NCBI GenBank assembly: GCA_003447545.1
Contig: DLYX01000527.1
Coordinates: 1-5,171 of the forward strand
Origin: Deltaproteobacteria bacterium
GTDB lineage: Bacteria; Desulfobacterota; Binatia; UBA12015
Direction of reading: 5' to 3'
Length of the DNA: 5,171 nucleotides
In this document: piece after piece, positions 1 through 5,171 of the stretch
Layout: each line of letters begins with the position of its first letter
How positions within the stretch are numbered: position 1 is the first letter of the stretch
The notes under the pieces: model-generated
Databases searched by the model: none
What the model was told of the DNA's origin: nothing
The model's input: the letters and a program-made list of their open reading frames with translations, nothing else
Position numbers and translations under genes: made by a program

Positions 1-728
1 ATGGGGACGCCAGCCGCACGTGCCAAATGGAAAGGCCCCACCTGAAAGGGCGCGGCCTTGTCAAAAAATGGCAGGTTTTGCGTTACTTGCCCGGGGGCTG
101 ATCGATCGAGCTGAATCGCAACCACTTCCCCTCGGCGAAGCGCTCGCAGCATCTCGACAGACGCAAAGGGGGAGTTGTCCGAATGAATAATTTTCAGCCC
201 CATCTGACCGCGCATCTTGTCCTGGAAAGCCTGCACCGTCGGGTTTCCCTCATGAGCCATGACCAGATTGACGGGCCGATCAAATCGCTGCATGACTCGT
301 GCGCCAATTTCCCAACAACCGAAATGCGAGGTCAAGGCGATCAGGCCGGAGTCTTCCGGGACGATCGCATCCAGATCCAGATCCGGCGGAAGTTCGATGC
401 CCAAATTCGACTCCAGGTTGAGTCCCAGTTCTTCTTCGTGCTGCACCTCGCAAGTTTCGCGGAAGACGCGGGCAAACTCCATGAACATACGCAGTGCGGC
501 GAGATGGTTACGCAAAAAGCCCTGATCCCCGAGAACTTGTTTCAGATTGGCGACGGCACCGCGACGATTCTCGCCGACCAGCCCGAAAATCGCCATTCCT
601 GTCAGTGGCGGAGCCAGGCGCTTCCACCACTCTGGTCCATGGACAGAGGCTCGGTAGGCAAGGTCTCGCCAGAAGAGTCCGTCGTGCTGCAGGCTGATTT
701 CCCTGATCTTTTCCGATTCATCCGTCAT
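1..728 (-). CDS. LpxL/HtrB-like lysophospholipid (lipid A) acyltransferase, C-terminus cut off by window edge
   Basis: Probable membrane-associated acyltransferase that moves a fatty acyl chain onto a lipid A precursor or related lysophospholipid at the cytoplasmic face of the inner membrane. I translated 242 residues by hand from ATG 728; the frame is still open at position 1. The family catalytic motif HX4(D/E) is visible as HFGCWE, with H135 and E140. Upstream, R55-R56 and N61-L62 match the usual pattern of an Arg followed by an Asn-Leu pair. Downstream, LDRSAPG (207-213), PFFD (220-223) and a GPFHLARAAGVP stretch (231-242) match the substrate-side blocks of LpxL/LpxM proteins. Members are usually about 290-310 residues, so some 50-65 residues are missing. 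The start is well bounded: an in-frame TGA lies at 744-746 and no other start codon falls between. The sequence GAAGG (741-745) is a weak, rather distant ribosome site. The gene follows miaB by 63 bp on the same strand. The acyl donor and exact acceptor cannot be told from sequence. Confidence 0.85.
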   Translation of the reverse strand, partial: MTDESEKIREISLQHDGLFWRDLAYRASVHGPEWWKRLAPPLTGMAIFGLVGENRRGAVANLKQVLGDQGFLRNHLAALRMFMEFARVFRETCEVQHEEELGLNLESNLGIELPPDLDLDAIVPEDSGLIALTSHFGCWEIGARVMQRFDRPVNLVMAHEGNPTVQAFQDKMRGQMGLKIIHSDNSPFASVEMLRALRRGEVVAIQLDRSAPGQVTQNLPFFDKAAPFQVGPFHLARAAGVP

Positions 729-791
729 GGGAGAGTTGAACCTTCACAAAAAGATCGAGATCCTCAAACCAATGTCTCGTATTCGCTGCGA

Positions 792-2120
792 TCAAAGCCT
801 TTCGGCTTTCAGTGTATGAGAGGTCGCTGAAACAACGCGCACCTGAACCAACTCGCCGACGGTAAGTCCGCTCCCGTCAAAGACTGCTGTCTTGAAATCC
901 CGCGTCTTTCCGACGACCCATCCATCGGGACGCTTGGCCGGCCCCTCGACAAGGACTTCCACAATCTCACCGATGCGCGTCCGGTAGATCTCTCCCGAAA
1001 TCACTTCCTGCTGCTCGATCAATTGGCGCAGGCGCCTGCCCTTTTCTTCCTCGGTCATCGTATCGCCAAGGGCATACGCCTTGGTACGTTCGCGACGCGA
1101 GTATTTGAAGAGATAGGCAAAGTCGTATCGAGCCTGCTTGAGAAAATCAGCGGTCTTCTGAAAATCTTCTTCCGTCTCGCCCGGGAATCCCGTGATAATA
1201 TCCGTCGACACCGCGACGCCCGGAATCTCCTTTCGGAGACGGTCGAGAAGAATCTGATATTCCTCGATCTCGTAATCGCGACGCATTGCCTTGAGGATCG
1301 GGTTCGAGGCCGATTGCAGCGGAAGGTGAATATACGGCATCACCTTGGGCTCATGCGCCATCGCCTCCATCATGGAGGGATCGACATCCGAGGGATGCGG
1401 CGAAGTGAAACGAATTCTTTCCAAACCATCGACAGCGGCCGTCCGCCGCAAAAGCTCGCCGAAGTCGACCCCGCCTTCCTGATAGGCGTTGACCGTCTGG
1501 CCAAGAAACACCACTTCCCGCTTTCCTGCCTGCACAGCGGATCGAACTTGCTCGAGGACCGCGTCTGCCGGAAGGCTTCGCTCCCGGCCGCGCGTATAGG
1601 GCACCACGCAAAATGTGCAGAATTTATCGCAACCGCGCATCACGCTGAGCCAGGCGCGTGGCCCGGGGGCATGGTCCGGCGCAAGGTCGGCATAGGTTTC
1701 GCCGCGATCCAGCCGAACTTCGACGAGGGGATCGCCGGCGTCCGCGAGAAGCTCGGGCAGGTTCCGATATCCATCCGGGCCCACTACGAGGTCCAGGTAC
1801 GGCGCTCTCTCCAGCAGGCGTTCGCGCTGATGCGATGCCATACACCCCAGAAGACCGAGGCGAATACTTGGCCGAGCATATTTGTAGCGCAACAGCTCGC
1901 TCAAACGCCCCAGAACGCGATCTTCCGCATGTTCCCGAATCGCGCAGGTGTTCAGCAGCAGAACATCGGCCAGTGCGGGGTCTTCGGTCTTTTCGTAACC
2001 GTGCCGCCGCAGAACGCCTCCGACCAGCTCCGAATCAGCAAAGTTCATCTGACAACCATAGGTTTCCAAAAAAACCTTACGCTTGGGCTCGGCGTTCACG
2101 ACCTGTTCTTCCTCGATCAC
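792..2120 (-). CDS. miaB: MiaB, tRNA-2-methylthio-N6-isopentenyladenosine(37) synthase
   Basis: Radical-SAM methylthiotransferase that adds a methylthio group at C2 of i6A37 in tRNAs reading UNN codons, which helps anticodon stacking and reading-frame fidelity. The 442-residue protein has the full family layout: an N-terminal methylthiotransferase domain with cysteines C23 (YGCQMN), C59 (NTCAIRE) and C93 (LGCMA) for the auxiliary 4Fe-4S cluster; a radical-SAM CxxxCxxC motif at C164, C168 and C171 (RGCDKFCTFC); and a C-terminal TRAM domain from about residue 377. The NTCAIRE and CVVPYTRGRE blocks favour MiaB over the RimO and MtaB relatives. The usual SxRxGT block reads SRRERT (341-346), a small departure. 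The annotated start is GTG at 2120, preceded by AGGGTGGA (2121-2128). A second GTG at 2099 has GAGGAA upstream and would give 435 residues, also keeping all motifs. It lies 39 bp after the hydrolase-like gene and is probably co-transcribed with it. Confidence 0.97.
   Translation of the reverse strand: MIEEEQVVNAEPKRKVFLETYGCQMNFADSELVGGVLRRHGYEKTEDPALADVLLLNTCAIREHAEDRVLGRLSELLRYKYARPSIRLGLLGCMASHQRERLLERAPYLDLVVGPDGYRNLPELLADAGDPLVEVRLDRGETYADLAPDHAPGPRAWLSVMRGCDKFCTFCVVPYTRGRERSLPADAVLEQVRSAVQAGKREVVFLGQTVNAYQEGGVDFGELLRRTAAVDGLERIRFTSPHPSDVDPSMMEAMAHEPKVMPYIHLPLQSASNPILKAMRRDYEIEEYQILLDRLRKEIPGVAVSTDIITGFPGETEEDFQKTADFLKQARYDFAYLFKYSRRERTKAYALGDTMTEEEKGRRLRQLIEQQEVISGEIYRTRIGEIVEVLVEGPAKRPDGWVVGKTRDFKTAVFDGSGLTVGELVQVRVVSATSHTLKAERL
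794..809 (-). other. Perfect stem-loop over the miaB stop codon (GAAA tetraloop)
   Basis: On the transcribed strand the sequence reads AAAGCC-GAAA-GGCTTT: a perfect 6-bp stem closed by a GNRA-type GAAA tetraloop. Its last stem base is the first T of the miaB TGA stop. No T-run follows directly, so it does not fit a classical intrinsic terminator. It could protect the 3' end of an mRNA segment between miaB and the acyltransferase, or be chance, because the stem is also coding sequence (K-A-E-R-L). The structure is plain in the sequence; any role is inference. Confidence 0.4.
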
Positions 2121-2159
2121 TCCACCCTGATAGCGGTAATCGAACCGAATCTCACGGCT

Positions 2160-2906
2160 TCAACCTCGCAGCGAGGCTTCGAGAATTCGGGACAATTCCC
2201 CACGCTTTTTCAACCAGCGAATGACCTTATGGTCGCCTTCGGCGTACGCGTGGAGAAAGACATCTTCGCAAGAGGCGATTCTCATGGCATGGGCCACGTC
2301 GAGGCCTTCCGTATGGCAATAATGCACGTGGAAGGTGCTGCCAGGCCGGCGCGACGACAGCGTCGGCACGAGATCCTCAAAGACCCGATTCTCTGCCGGT
2401 GAGCTATGAATATTGCGAATATCCTTCTTCCACCTGCGGTCACCCAGGCGAAATCTCTGCCATTTGGCGACTGTGGTTTGCGGGGAAAAGGCGTGCACCT
2501 CGTCGAAGCCGAGTCGCGCACCGAAGTGAAGGGCTGCAAATCCTCCGGCCGAGGCACCGACGGCCACAACGCGACGGGGCTGCAGGCGCTCCAGGTGCCC
2601 GGCGAGGACTTTTTCCACCGAGAGCAAATCGTCGCCCGCTTCGGGCAAGCCGCGGAAGTACCAGGCGCGATGGGGATCTCGCAGAAACATTCCCTTTGCG
2701 GAGAGCGAACTCGCAAACTTTGCGAATTCATAAACCGGCACAGCCACGGAGCCAAACAACCCTCCGAAGGCGATCAGCAGGGCATCTGCTTCCGAATCTT
2801 CCTGAAGCAGGATCGCGGTTCCGTCATCGGCAAAAGGATCCAGATCCTCCGCCGGTTGCTCCTCGTCTTTTGAGGTATCGCTCATGATGGTCTCGTCTCT
2901 TAGCAT
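2160..2906 (-). CDS. Hypothetical alpha/beta-hydrolase-like protein
   Basis: I do not recognise a named family. The 248-residue protein looks like a cytoplasmic alpha/beta-hydrolase fold: no signal peptide, and a GxSxG nucleophile elbow GASAGG at 117-122 (S119 candidate nucleophile) after the hydrophobic strand VVAVGAS. A possible early strand lies at 42-47 (ALLIAF), followed by GGLFG (48-52), a possible oxyanion-hole turn. H226 in AEGDHKVIRWL lies in the right place for the catalytic histidine; D203 (EGLD) is a possible acid. These assignments are inference. The first 30 or so residues are acidic, rich in D and E, and probably disordered. Other memorable blocks are DPHRAWYFRGLP (77-88) and HAFSPQTT (138-145). 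ATG 2906 is the longest start; ATG 2885 (MSDTSKDEEQ) is equally plausible. It is the first gene of the leftward unit, 39 bp ahead of miaB. An esterase, thioesterase or peptidase activity is possible, but no substrate can be named. Confidence 0.75.
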   Translation of the reverse strand: MLRDETIMSDTSKDEEQPAEDLDPFADDGTAILLQEDSEADALLIAFGGLFGSVAVPVYEFAKFASSLSAKGMFLRDPHRAWYFRGLPEAGDDLLSVEKVLAGHLERLQPRRVVAVGASAGGFAALHFGARLGFDEVHAFSPQTTVAKWQRFRLGDRRWKKDIRNIHSSPAENRVFEDLVPTLSSRRPGSTFHVHYCHTEGLDVAHAMRIASCEDVFLHAYAEGDHKVIRWLKKRGELSRILEASLRG

Positions 2907-2953
2907 AACCTGAAGCCCCGAGTTGGCCTGATTCTGTCGCGACGGCTAAAGAT
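2907..2953. promoter_or_regulatory. Divergent intergenic spacer between the two transcription units
   Basis: These 47 bp separate the hydrolase-like gene (leftward) from moaB (rightward), so control signals for both units should lie here or reach into the adjoining genes. On the plus strand, TTGGCC (2923-2928) and TAAAGA (2947-2952), 18 bp apart, are a weak sigma-70-like pair. If used, transcription would begin close to the moaB start, leaving almost no leader. The matches to consensus are poor and I would not call a promoter on them alone. No convincing operator or riboswitch is visible. Confidence 0.3.
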
Positions 2954-3493
2954 TTGATTGTGGGACATCACGATCATAGCAAAAAAGACACCGATTCGGT
3001 GGCAGAGCACCGCCAGAAGGGTGCGCAAGCCCGTTGCCTGGTCATCACTGTCAGCGACTCGAGGACTCCGGAAACAGATCGGAGCGGGGATCGGATGTCC
3101 GCCCTGCTGGAGCAAGGCGGACATCATACAGCCCAACGCCTTCTCATCCCTGATGAGCCCGATCAAATCCGCCAAGCCATCACCAAGGCCCTCGAGGACC
3201 CCTCGATTGATGCGGTCCTGACCAACGGCGGCACCGGTATTGCCCCTCGAGATCTCACGACGGATGTCGTTGCGTCGCTTCTCGACCAACCCCTCGACGG
3301 CTTCGGTGAACTCTTTCGCTCTCTCTCCTTTGCGGAAATAGGATCGGCAGCAATGCTCTCCCGGGCCGTCGGCGGGATCGCCGGAAAGACCATGATCTTT
3401 TCTCTTCCCGGCTCGACCAAAGCCGTCGAACTCGGCATGACAAAGCTCGTCGTTCCCGAGCTCGGCCACCTTCTCGGGCTGCTGCGCTCATGA
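2954..3493 (+). CDS. moaB: MoaB/MogA-family molybdopterin adenylyltransferase
   Basis: Molybdenum-cofactor biosynthesis protein of the MoCF-binding fold. MogA and active MoaB proteins adenylate molybdopterin in the cytoplasm to prepare it for metal insertion by MoeA. The 179-residue protein shows the family motifs in order: CLVITVSDSRTPETDRSG (28-45), the substrate-loop TNGGTGIAPRDLTTD (90-104), DGFGELFRSLSFAEIGSAAMLSRA (115-138), and the terminal LPGS (151-154) with LVVPELGHLL (165-174). GFGELFR and the EIGSAA-LSRA block favour MoaB over the MogA branch; E. coli MoaB itself is thought to lack MogA activity, but in many bacteria the MoaB homologue replaces MogA. The start is uncertain: the longest start is TTG 2954, with GTG 2960 two codons later, and no good Shine-Dalgarno site precedes either. 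The conserved part begins near residue 18 (AEHRQ). The last bases overlap the moaD start in an ATGA, indicating translational coupling. Confidence 0.93.
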   Translation: MIVGHHDHSKKDTDSVAEHRQKGAQARCLVITVSDSRTPETDRSGDRMSALLEQGGHHTAQRLLIPDEPDQIRQAITKALEDPSIDAVLTNGGTGIAPRDLTTDVVASLLDQPLDGFGELFRSLSFAEIGSAAMLSRAVGGIAGKTMIFSLPGSTKAVELGMTKLVVPELGHLLGLLRS

Positions 3494-3756
3494 AAGTTCG
3501 CGTCCGTATGTTTGCTTCTCTGCGCGAGAGAACCGGTACCTCCAGCACCGATGCCGAACTCCCACAAGAAGCCACCGTTGCCGATCTGCTCCTCGAATTA
3601 CAAAAACGCTTCCCCGCACTCGAAGGCTGTGGCCGGGTCGCTTACGCGGTCAACTCCGAATATGCCAAGCTCGAACATCCATTGGCCGACGGCGACGAGG
3701 TCGCCTTGATTCCCCCCGTCTCCGGGGGCATGGACGCAGGAAACCGGAACCCATGA
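3490..3756 (+). CDS. moaD: MoaD, small sulfur-carrier subunit of molybdopterin synthase, with C-terminal extension past Gly-Gly
   Basis: Ubiquitin-like sulfur carrier. Its C-terminal glycine is normally adenylated (MoeB-type enzyme), converted to a thiocarboxylate, and inserted into the MoaE active site to supply dithiolene sulfur to molybdopterin. The 88-residue protein has the beta-grasp pattern: VRVRMFASLRERTG (3-16), ATVADLLLELQKRFP (28-42), VAYAVNSEYA (50-59), LADGDEVALIPPVSGG (65-80). Normal MoaD ends at the Gly-Gly, here G79-G80; this frame continues for eight residues, MDAGNRNP, before TGA. Buried behind that tail, the Gly-Gly should not be usable unless it is trimmed. ATG 3490 overlaps the moaB stop (ATGA), no clear Shine-Dalgarno site is seen, and translation is probably coupled. 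The stop overlaps the moaE start by another ATGA. Position, length and motifs make the identity firm; whether the product is active as written is open. Confidence 0.93.
   Translation: MKVRVRMFASLRERTGTSSTDAELPQEATVADLLLELQKRFPALEGCGRVAYAVNSEYAKLEHPLADGDEVALIPPVSGGMDAGNRNP
3738..3741 (+). promoter_or_regulatory. Candidate moaE ribosome-binding site inside the moaD tail codons
   Basis: AGGA lies 11 bases before the moaE ATG (3753) and is encoded within the eight extra codons that follow the MoaD Gly-Gly. GGAA (3746-3749) is nearer, but only three bases from the start. The extension may therefore partly exist because this stretch has to hold the moaE initiation signal while moaD terminates on the ATGA overlap. 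The spacing is longer than ideal, so the assignment is moderate. Confidence 0.4.
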
Positions 3757-4220
3757 TCGCATTGACGGCAGAACCAATCGTTCTCGACGACCTTCTTGCA
3801 GCCGTCGCCGACCCGCAGGCCGGAGCGGTCTGCGTCTTTCTCGGCACGACCCGCAACCATAATGAGGGTCGTCAGGTGGAGGAGCTTGAGTACGAGGCGT
3901 ACGCCGGTATGGCTGAAAAGGAGCTCGCCGGAATTGCCGAAGAAGCGCGCAAGCGTTGGGCGGTGGCCAAGGTCGCGGTGATCCACCGCACGGGCGTGGT
4001 CCCGATCGGATGCGCGAGCGTCGTGATTGCTGTGTCGGCAGCCCACCGGGGTCCAGCTTTCGAAGCGGCACGCTTCACCATCGATCGCCTGAAAGAGGTC
4101 GTACCCATCTGGAAAAAGGAACACTTCGAAGGGGGTGCCGTCTGGATCGGGGATCAAGCCGGTGAGCAAGGGACCTGGGAGACCCCGGACGGGAAGCAGG
4201 ACCCGGGCCCGCAGACCTGA
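3753..4220 (+). CDS. moaE: MoaE, catalytic large subunit of molybdopterin synthase
   Basis: Catalytic subunit of MPT synthase. It binds the sulfurated MoaD tail and converts cyclic pyranopterin monophosphate to molybdopterin in the cytoplasm. The 155-residue length is normal. Visible family blocks are VFLGTTRNHNEGR (28-40), LEYEAY (45-50), VAVIHRTGVVPIGCASVVIAVSAAHR (74-99) and the active-site segment DRLKEVVPIWKKE (111-123). K114 and K121 align by motif and spacing with the catalytic lysines K119 and K126 of E. coli MoaE, and H98-R99 with H103-R104. After VWIGDQ (130-135) there is a polar tail of about 20 residues with no recognised motif. ATG 3753 overlaps the moaD TGA, so the two subunits are translationally coupled, consistent with making a 2:2 complex. 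The reading frame is also open upstream of the ATG into moaD. All key residues are present, so the protein should be functional. Confidence 0.96.
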   Translation: MIALTAEPIVLDDLLAAVADPQAGAVCVFLGTTRNHNEGRQVEELEYEAYAGMAEKELAGIAEEARKRWAVAKVAVIHRTGVVPIGCASVVIAVSAAHRGPAFEAARFTIDRLKEVVPIWKKEHFEGGAVWIGDQAGEQGTWETPDGKQDPGPQT

Positions 4221-4243
4221 AGGCTCTCCCGAACCTCCGCCTG

Positions 4244-5171
4244 ATGCGCCCCAGCGATTTTCAAACCCTCGAACTCCCTCGATTGCTCGATGCCGTCGCA
4301 GGCCATGCTGCATCAAAGGCCGGCGCCGAAGGCTGTCGCCAACGACACCCCCTGATTCACCGGAGCGCCGTCGAAGCCGAGCTCTTCCGCGTCGGCGAAG
4401 CGCGCGAGGCCACTGACGAAGAACTTGCTCCCCTGGGCTCCTTTCCGGACATACGCCCCATCCTCGCAAGCGCACGCACCGAAGGCTTCATTCTCGAGGC
4501 CGAGCGATGCCTCGAGGTCGTGGCCATCCTGTCGCTTGTTCGTCAGATGCAGGCCTGGCTCCGCCATCGGAGCATCGGTCGGCCACGCCTGTTGGCCACG
4601 ACCCAGTCGCTGCACCATTTACCGGCCCTGAGCGAGATGCTCGAGCGTTGCCTGGATCCTGAGGGGGGATTGCGGGATGAGGCCAGCCCCGAACTCCGAA
4701 GCATTCGCAGGCGGATACGCGGGCTGCGGTCGGGGCTTGAATCGCGTCTCGGCAAACTACTCCAGAAATCCTCCCACGAGACAACTTTCGCCGATCAGTT
4801 CGTCACTGTCCGCAATGGAAGATTTGTCTTGCCCGTGCGAGCAAGCGCCGCCGGTAGTCTTCCCGGAATCGTCCAAGATCGATCTTCTTCCGGCGAAACC
4901 ATCTTCGTCGAACCACTTTCTTCGGTCGAAGATAATAACCAGCTCTTGTTGGCCGTCCGGGAGGAACTTGAGGAAGAGGCTCGTATTCTGGCGGCCATCA
5001 CCGAAGCGATCGGGCAGAACGCTGACTCCTTACGAACCAATATCGAGACTCTGGTCGATCTCGACGGTCTTTTTGCAAGAGTTTCCTTCGCGCGCACCTA
5101 CGATGGCATTTGTCCGCGGATCACCGATCGCGAAATCCTTTTGCCCGCAGTCCGTCACCCCCTGCTGGTGA
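4244..5171 (+). CDS. mutS2: MutS2-family DNA-binding ATPase/endonuclease, N-terminal part (right edge truncates it)
   Basis: I read this frame by hand as 309 codons, still open at the right edge. MutS2 proteins are MutS relatives without the mismatch-recognition domain; they bind branched DNA or stalled, collided ribosomes depending on species, and suppress recombination or take part in ribosome rescue. The start MRPSDFQTLELPRLLDAVAG resembles the usual MutS2 opening. The diagnostic core block is present: FVTVRNGRFVLPV (186-198), PGIVQDRSSSGETIFVEP (207-224) and NNQLLLAVREELEEEARIL (231-249). The last residues, PAVRHPLLV (301-309), correspond to the stretch just before the Walker A GPNTGGKT motif, which lies outside the window, as would any C-terminal Smr nuclease domain. 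ATG 4244 is the first ATG, GTG or TTG after the in-frame stop at 4163-4165, and it falls 23 bp after the moaE stop. No good Shine-Dalgarno site is seen; AGG 4221-4223 is too far. It is probably co-transcribed with moa genes without a functional link. Confidence 0.94.
   Translation, partial: MRPSDFQTLELPRLLDAVAGHAASKAGAEGCRQRHPLIHRSAVEAELFRVGEAREATDEELAPLGSFPDIRPILASARTEGFILEAERCLEVVAILSLVRQMQAWLRHRSIGRPRLLATTQSLHHLPALSEMLERCLDPEGGLRDEASPELRSIRRRIRGLRSGLESRLGKLLQKSSHETTFADQFVTVRNGRFVLPVRASAAGSLPGIVQDRSSSGETIFVEPLSSVEDNNQLLLAVREELEEEARILAAITEAIGQNADSLRTNIETLVDLDGLFARVSFARTYDGICPRITDREILLPAVRHPLLV

Noticed and set aside
341..346. In miaB the SxRxGT block reads SRRERT (residues 341-346 of the protein), a possible loss of function
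   Set aside because: This block varies among MiaB proteins, and all six cluster cysteines and the TRAM domain are intact. The coordinates given are protein residues.
745..762. Possible intrinsic terminator between miaB and the acyltransferase (GATCTCGATC followed by TTTTT on the minus strand)
   Set aside because: The GATC repeats leave only a two-base loop and no stable stem, so the T-run is not preceded by a real hairpin.
183..830. 215-codon plus-strand frame at the left end
   Set aside because: It is the shadow of the LpxL-like acyltransferase on the minus strand, which has the HX4E motif and family blocks.
1023..2402. 459-codon open frame on the plus strand opposite miaB and the hydrolase-like gene
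   Set aside because: It is antisense to miaB, whose motifs are unmistakable, and its translation has no recognisable domain. Long antisense frames are common in GC-rich genes.
2936..2943. Perfect 8-bp palindrome GTCGCGAC in the divergent spacer, a possible operator
   Set aside because: The symmetry does not extend past eight bases, there is no second copy, and such a palindrome is not unlikely by chance in GC-rich DNA.
3642..4475. 277-codon minus-strand frame under moaE and the start of mutS2
   Set aside because: It is antisense to moaE, which has all its catalytic residues, and its low-complexity Arg/Gly-rich translation is typical of a shadow frame.
4677..5171. 164-codon plus-strand frame near the right edge
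   Set aside because: It is out of frame with the MutS2 coding sequence, which carries the diagnostic MutS2 core block across the same bases.

Overview
The window is GC-rich, gene-dense chromosomal DNA from a bacterium, with two divergent transcription units and almost no intergenic space. A lipid A-type (LpxL/HtrB-like) acyltransferase suggests a Gram-negative organism. MiaB, MoaB/D/E and MutS2 are widespread housekeeping families, and the protein styles would fit a deltaproteobacterial-type or related soil or marine lineage. That placement is inference only; nothing here fixes the taxon. I see no insertion sequences, phage genes, CRISPR arrays, tRNA or rRNA.

Leftward unit (minus strand, read from 2906 down to 1): a hypothetical alpha/beta-hydrolase-like protein with a GASAGG nucleophile elbow; then, after 39 bp, miaB (tRNA 2-methylthio-N6-isopentenyladenosine synthase, GTG start); then, after 63 bp, an LpxL-like lysophospholipid/lipid A acyltransferase cut by the left edge. 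The spacing suggests co-transcription, but the three functions (unknown hydrolase, tRNA modification, envelope lipid acylation) have no obvious shared pathway.

Rightward unit (plus strand, 2954 to the right edge): moaB, moaD and moaE form a tight molybdenum-cofactor cluster joined by two ATGA stop/start overlaps. MoaD and MoaE together form molybdopterin (MPT) synthase, and MoaB/MogA-family proteins adenylate MPT for metal insertion. The genes for the first step (moaA, moaC) and for metal insertion (moeA) are not in the window. A mutS2 gene starts 23 bp after moaE and runs off the right edge before its ATPase Walker A motif.

The units diverge from a 47-bp spacer. The most notable observation is that MoaD does not end at its functional Gly-Gly: eight more residues (MDAGNRNP) follow before the stop. 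The family chemistry needs a free C-terminal glycine, so this implies processing, a changed role, or a sequence error. The moaE frame is also open backwards across the GGGGG run that encodes the Gly-Gly, so a one-base slip would give a MoaD-MoaE fusion. The second notable item is the unrecognised hydrolase-like protein. Otherwise the window is ordinary core-genome content, and I found no clear evidence of a new multi-gene system.
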